Translations under genes and position numbers: made by a program
NCBI RefSeq assembly: GCF_022664535.1
Contig: NZ_JAKUJY010000018.1
Span: forward strand, 1 to 64,000
Direction of reading: 5' to 3'
Length of the DNA stretch: 64,000 nt
From: Sphingobium trunci
Lineage (GTDB): Bacteria; Pseudomonadota; Alphaproteobacteria; Sphingomonadales; Sphingomonadaceae
Part shown: piece after piece, positions 16,714-25,854 of the stretch
Position numbering within the stretch: the first letter of the stretch is position 1
Layout of the letters: each line of letters opens with the position of its first letter
Notes under the pieces: model-generated
What the model saw: the letters and a program-made list of their open reading frames with translations, nothing else
The model's database searches: none
What the model was told of the DNA's origin: nothing

Positions 16714-17907
16714 TCAGGCCTGGGCGTTGCGGGCAGCAAGAACAAGTGCAGCGCCGATCAGCGCGCTGACGGCGCCGAAGAGATAGACCGCCGCATAGCC
16801 AAGTTGCCCGGCGATCGCACCCGCGACCGGCCCCGAGATGCCGTAGGCAATGTCGAGGAACGCCGCGAAGGCGCCGAGCGCACTGCCGCGATTGGCCGGC
16901 GGCACGCGCTTTAGAGCTTCAACGCCGAGCGCCGGATAGATGAGCGCGCAACCGAGCCCGGTGACGAATGCGCCTGTCAGTCCGACAGCCTCGTGCAGCG
17001 CAGCCCACAGCATCGCCTGACCGGCGGCCTCGATCAGCAGCGACCAGAGCGCGACGCGATAGCCGCTCATCCGATCGGGCAGATTGCCCAGCACGAGACG
17101 CACGAAGATGAAACCGCTGCCGAAAGCGGTCATCACCAGTCCGGCATTGTGCCAGTGCCGCGCAGCGAAATAGAGCGAGGCGAAGGCGGTGAGCCCCGCG
17201 AGACCCACGCCTTGCAGCATCAGTCCCAGCCCTTCGCGCCAGATCTGGCCGACCACCCGATGGAAGGGCAACCCTGCTCCCCCGGGGCTCTTCCAGGGCT
17301 GCTCGCGCAGCGCTATCGCCGCCGACAGCAGGGGCGCTGCGATACAAGCGACCATCGCCATCTCGAGCCCATAGGCTCGGTAAAGCGCCAGCCCGATCGG
17401 CGCCCCGATGGCAAGCGCGGCGAACATCGCAATGCCGGTCCACGACATCGAAATGCCCGCGCGCTGCGGCCCGACCGACGCGACCGACCAGGAGACAAAT
17501 CCGGTGACGAGCTGGCTCTCGCCAAGCCCCGCCGCCGACCGGCCGACGATGAGCACGGCAAGCGCGACCGCCGGAGATAATCCGGGCGCTGCCGCGACGA
17601 AATAGAGCAGGCCAGCCAGCGCGCTCAGGGCCGCGCCCTGCAGGGCCGAGCGCTTGCCGCTATGCTGATCGGTGATGCGGCCGGTATAGCCGCGCGTCAG
17701 CACGGTCGCGAGAAACTGGATGCCGATGACGAGACCGACGATCAGGCTGCTGAACCCGAGCCGGTCGTGGATGAACAGCGGCAGCACCGGCAATGGCATT
17801 CCGGCCGCCAGATAGCCGCAGAAGAGCGCTGCTATGATGCCCGGCGCGGGATGGGAAAGATGCTGGTCCGCGCCCGGACGCGCGCGATCGATGGCGAGTG
17901 CCGGCAT
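16714..17907 (-). CDS. MFS transporter (sugar/drug efflux type)
   Basis: About 397 residues with roughly 12 hydrophobic segments. The MFS loop motif GYTGRITDQHSGKR lies between helices 2 and 3, and GRSAAGLGESQLV fits helix 5. It resembles YhhS-like arabinose-efflux-type carriers (family inference). I choose the ATG at 17907 because GGAGG precedes it by 5 bases; an upstream ATG at 17970 lacks a ribosome-binding site. It follows the amidohydrolase in the same direction. The cargo is unknown. Confidence 0.82.
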   Translation of the reverse strand: MPALAIDRARPGADQHLSHPAPGIIAALFCGYLAAGMPLPVLPLFIHDRLGFSSLIVGLVIGIQFLATVLTRGYTGRITDQHSGKRSALQGAALSALAGLLYFVAAAPGLSPAVALAVLIVGRSAAGLGESQLVTGFVSWSVASVGPQRAGISMSWTGIAMFAALAIGAPIGLALYRAYGLEMAMVACIAAPLLSAAIALREQPWKSPGGAGLPFHRVVGQIWREGLGLMLQGVGLAGLTAFASLYFAARHWHNAGLVMTAFGSGFIFVRLVLGNLPDRMSGYRVALWSLLIEAAGQAMLWAALHEAVGLTGAFVTGLGCALIYPALGVEALKRVPPANRGSALGAFAAFLDIAYGISGPVAGAIAGQLGYAAVYLFGAVSALIGAALVLAARNAQA

Positions 17908-17973
17908 GACGGCCTCCATGCAAAACGGGTTGAGGGGAGCGCCGCCCGGCAGTCGGACGGCGCTCTTCATGGA

Positions 17974-19311
17974 TCAGGCCGCGGCCTTGATCCTCGCAGC
18001 GAAGAGTTCGGGCCGATATCCGCTCGCCTCGAGCAGATATTGGCGGGACGCATCTGCTTCGGCGGCCAGCTTTGCCGGATCGACATAGACCAGCTTGCCG
18101 CTGCGCTTGCGGATCGTGCCAGCGACCATCACCGTGTCGACATTGGCGCGCTCGACCGCTTGTACAACGGTGCCGATCGCATTGCCGACCGGGAAGACGG
18201 CAATGTCGTCGGTGCGGATCATGACGATGTCGGCCTGCTTGCCGGGCGTGAGTGAGCCGATCTCGCTTTCCAGACCGGCGGCGCGAGCACCGTTGACGGT
18301 GGCCGCCCGCAGCACCGCGTAGACCGAGATAGGGTCAGGCACATCCGTTTCGCCGCGGAACCGGCGATAGCGCATGGCCGAGCGCTGCTGGCCGAACAGC
18401 GCGTGCATCTCGCCGAACAGGTCGCTGCCGAAAGCGGTGTCGAGATCGATGCCGAGCGCCGGCGTCAGCCCATGATCGACCGCCTTCTGCCAGGCAAAGC
18501 CCTCGTCGTCGAAGCCGAACAGCGCGTCCGAGCGCGGGTTGACGGTCACGTTGATGCCGGCGTCGGCCAGCCGCTCCCAGGTTTCTTCCGGCACTCGCGT
18601 GCAGTGATTGAAGATGTTGTGGGGGCCGAGCTGGCCATCGAACTCCGGACCAAGCCGGGCAAGGTCACCGATGAATTCGGTGAGGATCCGCATGTCCAGC
18701 TCCCTCGCCACCTTCCACCAGTCGAGGTTGAGCTGGCCGAACAAGCCGACGCGCACGAGGCTGTCCCCGCGATTCCAGTTGCCGGCGAGACGGCGCAGAT
18801 CCCCCGGCAAGTGAGTGGATGAGGCCTGCTTGTCCATCGCCGCGCCGACCATGTGCAGTGCGCGGATGCCGCTGTCCTCGAGCGCGTCGAGCGCGGCATC
18901 GGTGTGCGCCGGACTGCGCGAGCTGTGACAGGCATCGATGACAGTCGTGATGCCCGCATCGAGCGAGGCGAGCGCGCTGAGCTTCGTGCTCGTGAACATG
19001 TCGAGCGGACGGTAGTGGGTCCCCAGCGTCTCGGCGACGACGTCGATATAAGCGAACAGGTCGTCCACGTCCGGCATCATCCGGCGCATGAGGCCCAGCC
19101 ACATATGATGATGCGCGTCGACCAGCCCAGGCATGACGATGCTGCCCGTGGCGTCGATGATCCATGCGTCGTCGGCCTGGATGGCCGGCGCGACCGCGAC
19201 GATCCGGTCGCATTCGACCAGCACGTCGCCGGCCGGAAAATCGGGAACATTGCTGTCCATCGAGATGATCGTGCCACCCTTGAAGAGCGTGCGCGGATTT
19301 TGCTTGCTCAT
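17974..19311 (-). CDS. amidohydrolase, ATZ/TRZ (cytosine deaminase-like) family
   Basis: 445-residue metal-dependent hydrolase or deaminase. It has the N-terminal metal site VDAHHHMW, a later metal histidine in IFNHCTRVPEE, the catalytic aspartate region LGIDLDTAFGSDLFGEM, and the C-terminal LTPGKQADIVMI of the composite domain. The beta-5 histidine expected around ILTEFIGD is not seen, so metal binding may be unusual. It is transcribed with the MFS transporter and divergent from a LysR regulator. Confidence 0.85.
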   Translation of the reverse strand: MSKQNPRTLFKGGTIISMDSNVPDFPAGDVLVECDRIVAVAPAIQADDAWIIDATGSIVMPGLVDAHHHMWLGLMRRMMPDVDDLFAYIDVVAETLGTHYRPLDMFTSTKLSALASLDAGITTVIDACHSSRSPAHTDAALDALEDSGIRALHMVGAAMDKQASSTHLPGDLRRLAGNWNRGDSLVRVGLFGQLNLDWWKVARELDMRILTEFIGDLARLGPEFDGQLGPHNIFNHCTRVPEETWERLADAGINVTVNPRSDALFGFDDEGFAWQKAVDHGLTPALGIDLDTAFGSDLFGEMHALFGQQRSAMRYRRFRGETDVPDPISVYAVLRAATVNGARAAGLESEIGSLTPGKQADIVMIRTDDIAVFPVGNAIGTVVQAVERANVDTVMVAGTIRKRSGKLVYVDPAKLAAEADASRQYLLEASGYRPELFAARIKAAA

Positions 19312-19430
19312 GATCCGATCCTTTCTTCGTTTAGGGGCTTTCGCCTCGCCGCCGATATCGCGCCGAGCGACCCTTGAATTAAGTGCGAAGATGTCAGATC
19401 ATTCCTGATCAAAAATCAGGCCAAGGTTTT

Positions 19431-20336
19431 ATGCCCTTCGATGGACGCATACTTTCCGGCGTGAGCGTGCTGGCGGCAGTCGTCGAAGGCGGCAGCTTCG
19501 TCAAAGCCGCCGAGTTGATCGGCATCACCGATTCCGGTGTCAGTCGTGCCGTAGGCCGACTGGAAGCGCGGCTTGGGGTGCGGCTGCTCGATCGCACCAC
19601 GCGGTCGGTCACGCTCACCGATGAGGGGCGGCGGTTCTACGAAGAGGTGAAGCCGCATCTTGTAGCCATGGAGGACGCGGCCGCGATGGCATCGGGCGCG
19701 GCATCCGCCGTGCGCGGACGGCTCCGGGTCGATATCGATCCCTTCTTCCTGCCGTTGGTGCTGGCCGGGCGGCTGAACCTGTTTTGCGAGCGCTATCCCG
19801 AGCTGACGATCGAGTTCATCACGAGCGAGCATGTCGGAGATCTGGTTGCCGAGGGCATCGATGTCGCCATCCGCTTCGGGCAGCCCCGCCGCGCCTCGCT
19901 CGTCGCGCGCAAGTTGATCGAAGCGCCGATCCTGACCGTGGCGGCGCCGGCCTATCTGGAACGCCACGGCAGGCCGGCGCACCCCGACGATCTCGCTGCA
20001 CATCGCTGCCTGCAGTTCCTCGATCCCTATACGGGACGTCCCTTCGACTGGGAGTTCATCCGCGACGGAGAGAGCATCGAGGTGGAGACCCGCGGCCCGC
20101 TCACCTTCACCGATCCCAAGTCCCTGCTCGAGGAATGCCTGGCCGGCACGGGGGTCGCGCAGGTCATCGGCTGGGGTGTCGGCGCGATGCTGGACGACGG
20201 CCGGCTGATCGACATCTTCCCCGACTGGCATGGCGAGCGCTTTCCGCTCTTCGCCTTCCATCCCTCGCGCAAGCATCCGCCCGCGAAGGTCCGCGCCTTC
20301 ATCGACTACTGCGAAGAGATCGTCCGGGCGCTCTGA
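19431..20336 (+). CDS. LysR-family transcriptional regulator
   Basis: 301 residues with an N-terminal winged helix-turn-helix (SFVKAAELIGITDSGVSRAV, RLEARLGVRLLDRTTRSVTL) and a LysR substrate-binding domain. The start at MPFDGRIL is chosen for family length; the frame is open 48 bp further upstream. It is divergent from the amidohydrolase and probably controls that gene and the MFS and SDR genes after it. Confidence 0.88.
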   Translation: MPFDGRILSGVSVLAAVVEGGSFVKAAELIGITDSGVSRAVGRLEARLGVRLLDRTTRSVTLTDEGRRFYEEVKPHLVAMEDAAAMASGAASAVRGRLRVDIDPFFLPLVLAGRLNLFCERYPELTIEFITSEHVGDLVAEGIDVAIRFGQPRRASLVARKLIEAPILTVAAPAYLERHGRPAHPDDLAAHRCLQFLDPYTGRPFDWEFIRDGESIEVETRGPLTFTDPKSLLEECLAGTGVAQVIGWGVGAMLDDGRLIDIFPDWHGERFPLFAFHPSRKHPPAKVRAFIDYCEEIVRAL

Positions 20337-20345
20337 TGTCGGCAG

Positions 20346-21236
20346 TCACGCGAGCCGCACAAACTGCGCCGCCGCCCAGTCGATGAAGGCGCGCACGCGC
20401 GGCGAGAGCTGCCGGCTGCGTGGATAGAGGATCGAGACGGGTTCCGAGGGTGGTGGCATGTCCTTGAGCAACTCGACCAGGGCACCGCTGGCCAGATCGG
20501 CTTCGACATGGAAGCGCGGTAACTGCGCGAGGCCGAGGCCGAGCTGGACGCCGAGCAAGTAGCTCTCCGGCCCGGTGACGGAAAAGGGTGCCGCCATCTC
20601 GACTTTCCGCAGAGCGCCGCCGACCTGAAATTCGACCGGCGTCAATGCGCCGCTGCTCAGCCGCCTGATGCCGACAAGCCGGTGCTGCGCGAGTTCTTCC
20701 AATCGCTCCGGCGTGCCGAACCGGTCGAGATAGGCGGGCGTCGCGCAGGTCACGCGCTCCAGCATCGCCAGCTGCCGCGCGGCAAGATCGCTGTCCGGCA
20801 AGGCGCCATAGCGCAGGGCGCAATCGACGCCTTCCTGCACGAGATCGACCCACCGGTCGCGCTCGCTCATCGACAGTTCGATCCCGGGATAGAGCGCGAA
20901 GAAATCCGGCAGGCCCGGCATTAGGAAATGCCGCGCAAGCGTCCCCTGGACCTCGACCCGCAACATGCCCTTGGGCTCTGCGCCGCCGAACGCGCCCTCG
21001 GCATCCTCGATATCGTCCAGGATCGCGAGACAGCGGCGATACCAGGCTTCGCCATCGAGTGTCGGCCGGACGGTCCGGGTCGTGCGCTGAAGCAGGCGCA
21101 CGCCCAGCCGGTCTTCCATTGCCTTGATGACGGTCGTAGCCGTGGAACGTGGCACGTTCAGGTCGTGCGCCGCCTCGGTGAAACTGCGCCGCTCCACGAC
21201 CCGCGCAAACAATCGCATGGCATCCAGCCTGTCCAT
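20346..21236 (-). CDS. LysR-family transcriptional regulator
   Basis: 296 residues. Helix-turn-helix SFTEAAHDLNVPRSTATTVI, then MEDRLGVRLLQRTTRTVRPT and a LysR effector domain. It converges on the preceding LysR gene with only 9 bp between the stops, and diverges from the SDR at 21354, its likely target. Confidence 0.9.
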   Translation of the reverse strand: MDRLDAMRLFARVVERRSFTEAAHDLNVPRSTATTVIKAMEDRLGVRLLQRTTRTVRPTLDGEAWYRRCLAILDDIEDAEGAFGGAEPKGMLRVEVQGTLARHFLMPGLPDFFALYPGIELSMSERDRWVDLVQEGVDCALRYGALPDSDLAARQLAMLERVTCATPAYLDRFGTPERLEELAQHRLVGIRRLSSGALTPVEFQVGGALRKVEMAAPFSVTGPESYLLGVQLGLGLAQLPRFHVEADLASGALVELLKDMPPPSEPVSILYPRSRQLSPRVRAFIDWAAAQFVRLA

Positions 21237-21353
21237 GACGCCCCATTATTCGAAAATTGCGAACAATTACGACGAGTATAGGCTGATTATCTTCGATCGG
21301 CCAGCCTGCATATCCGCCTCGTCGCCACAACGGCGTCGAGAAGGAGACAGACA

Positions 21354-22097
21354 ATGACCAATCGGACGGACCCCAAAGTCGCTCTCGTGACGGGCGCATC
21401 TCGTGGAATCGGCGCCGAAATCGCCAAGCGGCTGGCCAAGGACGGTTTCACGATCGTCATCAACTATGCCGGCAGCGCCGCCGACGCGGAGGCGCTGGCG
21501 ACCGCTATCGAAGCAAGCGGCGGCCGCGCCCTGACCGCGCAGGCCGACGTCGGCGACGCGCAGGCGGTCGCGCGGATGTGGGATGCAGCGGAAGCGGCAT
21601 TCGGTGGCGTCGACGTGCTCGTCAACAATGCGGGCATCATGAAGCTGGCGACGCTGGCGGACGGTGACGACGCGCTGTTCGACAGCCAGATCGCCATCAA
21701 CCTCAAGGGCCCGCGCAACACGATGAAGCTCGCCGCCACCCGGCTGCGCGAGGGCGGGCGGATCATCAACCTCTCTTCGAGCGTCGTCGGCCTCTATCAG
21801 CCGACATACGGTGTCTATGCTGCCACCAAGGCAGGCGTGGAAGCCATGACCCACGTCCTCGCCAAGGAGCTGCGCGGCCGCAACATCACGGTCAACGCCA
21901 TCGCACCGGGGCCGACTGCAACCGCCCTGTTCCTGGACGGCAAGCCACAGGCGGCGATCGACGCCCTCACGAAGCTCGCACCACTGGAGCGTCTCGGCCA
22001 GCCGGAAGACATCGCCAATGCGGTCGCCTTCCTCGCCGGTCCCGACGGCGGCTGGATCAACGGCCAGATCCTTCGCTCCAATGGCGGGATCATCTGA
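21354..22097 (+). CDS. SDR oxidoreductase, 3-oxoacyl-ACP reductase FabG-like
   Basis: 247-residue classical SDR. Motifs: TGASRGIGAE (cofactor), NNAGIM, SSSVVGLYQPTYGVYAATK with catalytic Ser, Tyr and Lys, and NAIAPGPTATALF. GAAGGAGA precedes the start by about 10 bases. It is divergent from a LysR regulator. The stop codon marks the edge of conserved chromosome-like content, because a relaxase remnant begins within 40 bp. Confidence 0.9.
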   Translation: MTNRTDPKVALVTGASRGIGAEIAKRLAKDGFTIVINYAGSAADAEALATAIEASGGRALTAQADVGDAQAVARMWDAAEAAFGGVDVLVNNAGIMKLATLADGDDALFDSQIAINLKGPRNTMKLAATRLREGGRIINLSSSVVGLYQPTYGVYAATKAGVEAMTHVLAKELRGRNITVNAIAPGPTATALFLDGKPQAAIDALTKLAPLERLGQPEDIANAVAFLAGPDGGWINGQILRSNGGII

Positions 22098-22118
22098 CCA
22101 CCTCCTCTACCCCTCCGT

Positions 22119-22136
22119 CCAGGGCGTCCGCCCTGG
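22119..22136. terminator. short perfect hairpin after SDR
   Basis: CCAGGGCG and CGCCCTGG with a 2-base loop, 21 bp after the SDR stop. There is no clear T-run. It sits at the junction with the relaxase remnant. Confidence 0.35.
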
Positions 22137-22190
22137 GAAGCGCTCCAGAAGGAGGGGGGCATCGCCATCGAGGAGAGTCGTGTCCGGATT

Positions 22191-23129
22191 TTGTCGCCGG
22201 CGGGGATGACCGATGAAGAGAAGCGGTTCGCGCGTTTTTATTCAGGTGGGCAGGTCGTGAAATTTGGGCGTGACATTGCCGAGATGGGCATTGCCCGGGA
22301 CGCGGAATATCGCCTGGCAGGACTTGGCCGCAATGAGAGCGGCCGGCAAATCGTTCGCCTTGCCGATGAGCAGGGACGGATTATCCGGTGGGATCCACGT
22401 TCGACGCGACCTCGGCAGGTCAATGTATTCGAGCAGGGCGAACGCGATCTGGCGACAGGGGATCGTGTTCAGTGGCGACTGGCCAACAAGGAACTTGATC
22501 TGAAAAATGCAGAGCGGGGCACGGTCGAAAAGCTCCATGAATCAATTGCGACGATCAGGTGGGATCGGGATGCCAGAACCAAGACCGTTGATCTGTCCAT
22601 CCACAAGACTTGGGACCATGGCTATGCCGAGACGGTGTATTCGTCCCAGTCCAAGACCTATGCGCGCGTCTATGTCTTGGCTCCGATGGGATCAAGTCTC
22701 GTCAATGGTCAGAATTTTTATACGGCGATTACCCGAGCGCGCTTCGGTGTGAAGCTTTGGACAGAAGACAGGGATAGGCTGGCCGAGAAATTGAAGCGGA
22801 ACTCTGGTGAAAAGACATCGTCTCTTGAAGGGCTTGGTCGCCTTGATCGAGACAGCCCGCGCAGTGTCATGGAGCGTCATGGGGAGAAATTGCGTCGTCA
22901 GCGCATAGATCAGGAAATCCAGAGGCTGGAGAGGCGAGAACGCTTGCGTTCGACAAATCCCAGGTCGCGCGCGGAAGCGTTGAGTTTGCCCGAAAAACTG
23001 GCGGGTCGCGCGCGATCGGTCACCGAGCAGATGGAGGCGCTTTTGCGTTCATTCATCGAGCGTGACCGGCCTACGCCAGAGCCGACCCATCATGAGGGGG
23101 ATCATCACAAGAGGGGACAGGATCGATGA
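22191..23129 (+). pseudogene. conjugative relaxase TraA/TraI (MobF), C-terminal fragment
   Basis: 312 codons matching the tail of a MobF relaxase-helicase: ATGDRVQWRLANKELDLKNA, KTWDHGYAETVYSSQSKTYA and NGQNFYTAITRARFGVKLWT (the last is the helicase motif VI region). The frame stays open back to the SDR stop and relaxase-like residues begin near 22137. The relaxase domain and ATPase motifs are absent, since a full protein has about 1000 residues. The gene is therefore truncated at its 5' end by a recombination junction. Its stop overlaps the next gene by ATGA, as in intact conjugation operons. Confidence 0.75.
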
Positions 23130-23631
23130 GCAGGCTTCGGGGTATGCTGACGATAGCCATGATCGTCATGAGCGCGTCAATCGTGCATGTAACTCCCGCT
23201 AAGGCAACGCAGCTTGCGGGGGATGTCGAGGTGGCACGGTGTATTCGGCTTGCATCGAATGGAAAGGGCTGGTTGGAAAAGACGCTCTGGGGGCTTCGAG
23301 ATCAGGAAGCAGGGTGGATTGGAGCCAAGATCAGGACCGCTGACGGCAGCTATGATTAGGGTCCCTTGCAGATCAACAGTTGGTGGGTGCCGCGAATTTC
23401 AGTCCTGATTCACCGATCGGAGGCTGAGGTGTGGATTTTTCTTCAACATGACGCCTGCTTCAATGTAAACGCTGCCCGCAGGATATTCCTGACCGAATTA
23501 AAGAGCGTCCAAGATTATTGGAAGGCGATCGGTCATTATCATAGTCGTGTTCGATGGAGGAATACACGCATATCCAAAATGTCGGCAGGCGGCTTGTTCC
23601 ACGGTTTGGGCGGGCGGCATTCGAAAAATAG
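23126..23631 (+). pseudogene. conjugal lytic transglycosylase (VirB1/TrbN-like), broken
   Basis: Peptidoglycan-cutting enzyme of a conjugation system. A signal peptide (MSRLRGMLTIAMIVMSAS) is followed by the catalytic-glutamate region GLRDQEAGWIGAKI. An in-frame TAG at 23357-23359 splits GSYD from GPLQINSWWVPRI, where a leucine codon is expected (DLGPLQIN). A second lesion near 23560 shifts the frame, after which EYTHIQNVGRRLVPRFGRAA completes the protein. Two lesions make it non-functional. Confidence 0.8.
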
Positions 23632-23668
23632 GGCAGAACTCCTTCTTGCAGGCTCGGTTTGTCCCCGA

Positions 23669-23705
23669 TGTCACTATCGATAATGGAATATTATCGATAG
23701 TGACA
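23669..23705. repeat. perfect 37-bp palindrome (16-bp arms, 5-bp spacer)
   Basis: TGTCACTATCGATAAT and ATTATCGATAGTGACA flank GGAAT. It lies between the transglycosylase remnant and the 3' end of the P450 gene. It is AT-rich and has no T-run, so it is not a typical terminator. The inner part (ATCGATAA, 7 bp, TTATCGAT) has the geometry of a tyrosine-recombinase core site. It could also be a transfer-related hairpin or an operator. Confidence 0.7.
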
Positions 23706-23735
23706 GGAGAGAGAAAGCCATCACTCGCCATGAAA

Positions 23736-24995
23736 CTAACCCGAGGTCCCCCAAGTGAGAGGAACATTGTCGACGGCAGCGACAGTGCCGGAATGATAGA
23801 CCGGGTTTTCTCCTTCCTTGAAGCCGAACCGCGGTATCCGCTTGAGCCATTCCTCCAGAGTGACGATCACTTCCATGCGAGCGAGGTGAAGGCCGGCGCA
23901 GCGGTGAGGTCCGCCGCCAAAGGTGCTATGCGATATTCCCCGCCGTTCAAGGTTGATGCGCCAGGGATCGGGATTTTGCGTTTCGTCCAGGCCGTGCAGG
24001 GCCGTGGGCAGCAGGATCATGTCTCCCCGCTTCAGGGAGAGACCCTTATATTCCTGGTCCTTCGCCACCATTCGTGCCTCCGACACGACCGGGAAGCGGC
24101 GGAACATTTCTTCGGCACTGCGCATGAGCGCGAGGCTGTCCTCGCGCAATTGATCCACCAGCTGAGGATTTCTGGACAGGTGGATCATCATGAAGCTGAG
24201 GAAATTCACCACAGTGTCGAGCCCCCCCAGAAGGAGAAGCGAGATCAATCCCAGTGCCTTTTCGTGGCTGATCGGCGCGCCGTTGATTTCAGCGTTCACC
24301 ATGATCGTGATGAGGTCTTCGCGATCGCTTCCCCTTCGCGCGTTGATGATTGGATCGACATAGGCGAAAAAGCCGTCATTGCCCGCTTTCAGGTCGGCGG
24401 CCATTTCTTCGGGAGTATCGCCTTCAGGCCGCGTCATCATGCGGGCGTAGCGGCTGAGTGTGGGTACATCCTCCATCGGAAGATCGGCCAGCGCCATGAA
24501 AACCCTGACCGGAAAGACATTGGCGTAATCGGCGGCGAAGTCGCAGTCCCCCTTGTCGGCGAAGCCTTCGATCAGTTCGATCGCAATGGCGCGGACCTTG
24601 TCTTCGACCTTGCGAATCTGGCTAAGGCTGAGGCCCTTGTCGAGCGCCTTCCGATAGGGCGTATGCTCCGGCGGATCCATGCGGGTTGGCACCATCTGAT
24701 ATTTCTCGCCAGCTTCCTTCGGCAGGAAAATCACTTCGCTGGAGAAGCGCGAGGGATCATTATAAACCTCGCGTACGGTATCGCCGTTGGTCGCGATCCA
24801 GTGGCCGCCGGTAAAGGGCGTCCAGATGAGTTCGGGCACGCCAGGCTTCTGGATGCTTTTCCAAGCCTCGTGATAGCCCTGCTCTATCCCGTTCAAGGCA
24901 TACATGTCGATTTCATAGACATGATCGTCCGGCACATGAGCGGGCTTTGCCGCGCGGCTGCGTGAAGGCGAGACGGACGTGTCGTCGGATATCAT
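23736..24995 (-). CDS. cytochrome P450, CYP101 family (P450cam-like)
   Basis: 419-residue soluble class I P450. The heme-binding loop is [15 protein letters not shown] (Cys about 366), the oxygen-binding helix I motif is [16 protein letters not shown], and the ExxR motif is EEMFRR. The block [20 protein letters not shown] aligns by eye with P450cam. The residues matching P450cam Phe87, Tyr96 and Thr101 (here Phe90, Tyr99, Thr104) and Asp251/Thr252 are kept, so a camphor-like ketone is a reasonable substrate. The start at 24995 has GGAGAGGAA upstream. No [2Fe-2S] putidaredoxin or its reductase lies nearby. It is divergent from a MerR gene, and an operator of the cluster lies 94 bp upstream. 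Confidence 0.93.
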   Translation of the reverse strand: MISDDTSVSPSRSRAAKPAHVPDDHVYEIDMYALNGIEQGYHEAWKSIQKPGVPELIWTPFTGGHWIATNGDTVREVYNDPSRFSSEVIFLPKEAGEKYQMVPTRMDPPEHTPYRKALDKGLSLSQIRKVEDKVRAIAIELIEGFADKGDCDFAADYANVFPVRVFMALADLPMEDVPTLSRYARMMTRPEGDTPEEMAADLKAGNDGFFAYVDPIINARRGSDREDLITIMVNAEINGAPISHEKALGLISLLLLGGLDTVVNFLSFMMIHLSRNPQLVDQLREDSLALMRSAEEMFRRFPVVSEARMVAKDQEYKGLSLKRGDMILLPTALHGLDETQNPDPWRINLERRGISHSTFGGGPHRCAGLHLARMEVIVTLEEWLKRIPRFGFKEGENPVYHSGTVAAVDNVPLTWGTSG

Positions 24996-25044
24996 GGCCA
25001 AGGTTCCTCTCCTGCCGCTGGTCGATATGGCAGTGCCAGCGGTA

Positions 25045-25063
25045 TGCGTGTAAACTACACGCA
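25045..25063. promoter_or_regulatory. dyad operator candidate upstream of P450
   Basis: TGCGTGTA and TACACGCA with a 3-bp centre, a perfect 8-3-8 inverted repeat between the P450 and MerR genes. Dyads of this size suit MerR-family proteins, so the neighbouring MerR protein may bind here. Confidence 0.5.
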
Positions 25064-25088
25064 CGAAGGGGCGTCTGCAACGATTCTT

Positions 25089-25104
25089 TCAACGTCCGCG
25101 TTGA
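25089..25104. promoter_or_regulatory. TCAAC-N6-GTTGA operator, site 1
   Basis: TCAACGTCCGCGTTGA lies between the divergent P450 and MerR genes. It is one of five copies in this cluster, all in promoter regions, and is probably bound by the TetR-type protein encoded at 27.9 kb. Confidence 0.65.
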
Positions 25105-25135
25105 TATGGAATAATGATGTCGCGGGGGAGGTGCA

Positions 25136-25843
25136 GTGCGGATGAAGATGCGTGAACTAGAAGAGCGCACCGGCGTAGACCGGGAAGTGATCCGCATACT
25201 CATTCGTGAAGGGCTGCTGCCGCAGCCGGAGCGCCCCGCCCGTAATGCGGCTGTTTATGATGAGAGCCATGTGCGGGCCATTGCCGCGATCCGCGAGCTT
25301 CAAAAGGGCGCGCGGCTGACCATCAAGCAGATCAAGGCGCTGATTCATGGGGAGGGTAGTCAGCCGCTGGAACCCAGTTCGCCCTATGCGCATCTTGAAC
25401 AACTGCTCTCGCACCGCTTCGGACTGGATAATGCGCCGACCATTTCCCTGGCTTCGCTTCGGCAACGGTATGCAGCCGCCGAACGTGACGCCCACGCCTT
25501 TGCGCAGATGGGAATGCTTGAAATAGGGGAGGGGGCCGACGGTCCTGAACTCAGCTTGACCGACGCGCGCCTGGTAGAAATATGGGGTCGCATTCGTGAA
25601 GCCGGCTTCGTCGATGAAAATGGCTTCCCGCCTGAAAATATTGCCTTCTACAAGATGTTGGCAGAGCAGGTCGCGGCCCATGAAGCGGCGATCTTCTTCA
25701 ATGCCAGCGAAGGCCGCATCGAGGAGGAAAAGGCGGCGGCGATGCTGCACATCGCTCTTCCCCTGATGCTCGACTTTTTCGGCCTGCTCCGCATCAAGGC
25801 ATTCATGCGGCTGGTCAATGCCGCAACCAGTCACGCACCCTGA
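25136..25843 (+). CDS. MerR-family transcriptional regulator
   Basis: 235 residues. The N-terminal MerR winged helix (MRELEERTGVDREVIRILIR, then RNAAVYDESHVRAI) is followed by a helical effector domain without a cysteine metal site. GGGGGAGG precedes a GTG at 25136 and an ATG at 25142; either may start. It is divergent from the P450, the likely target. Confidence 0.88.
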   Translation: MRMKMRELEERTGVDREVIRILIREGLLPQPERPARNAAVYDESHVRAIAAIRELQKGARLTIKQIKALIHGEGSQPLEPSSPYAHLEQLLSHRFGLDNAPTISLASLRQRYAAAERDAHAFAQMGMLEIGEGADGPELSLTDARLVEIWGRIREAGFVDENGFPPENIAFYKMLAEQVAAHEAAIFFNASEGRIEEEKAAAMLHIALPLMLDFFGLLRIKAFMRLVNAATSHAP

Positions 25844-25854
25844 CCAATAACCGC

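Noticed and set aside
2918-23359. Amber suppression (two genes with in-frame TAG) as a recoding system
   Set aside because: The transglycosylase also has a frameshift, and no suppressor tRNA or recoding signal is visible. Independent decay is simpler.
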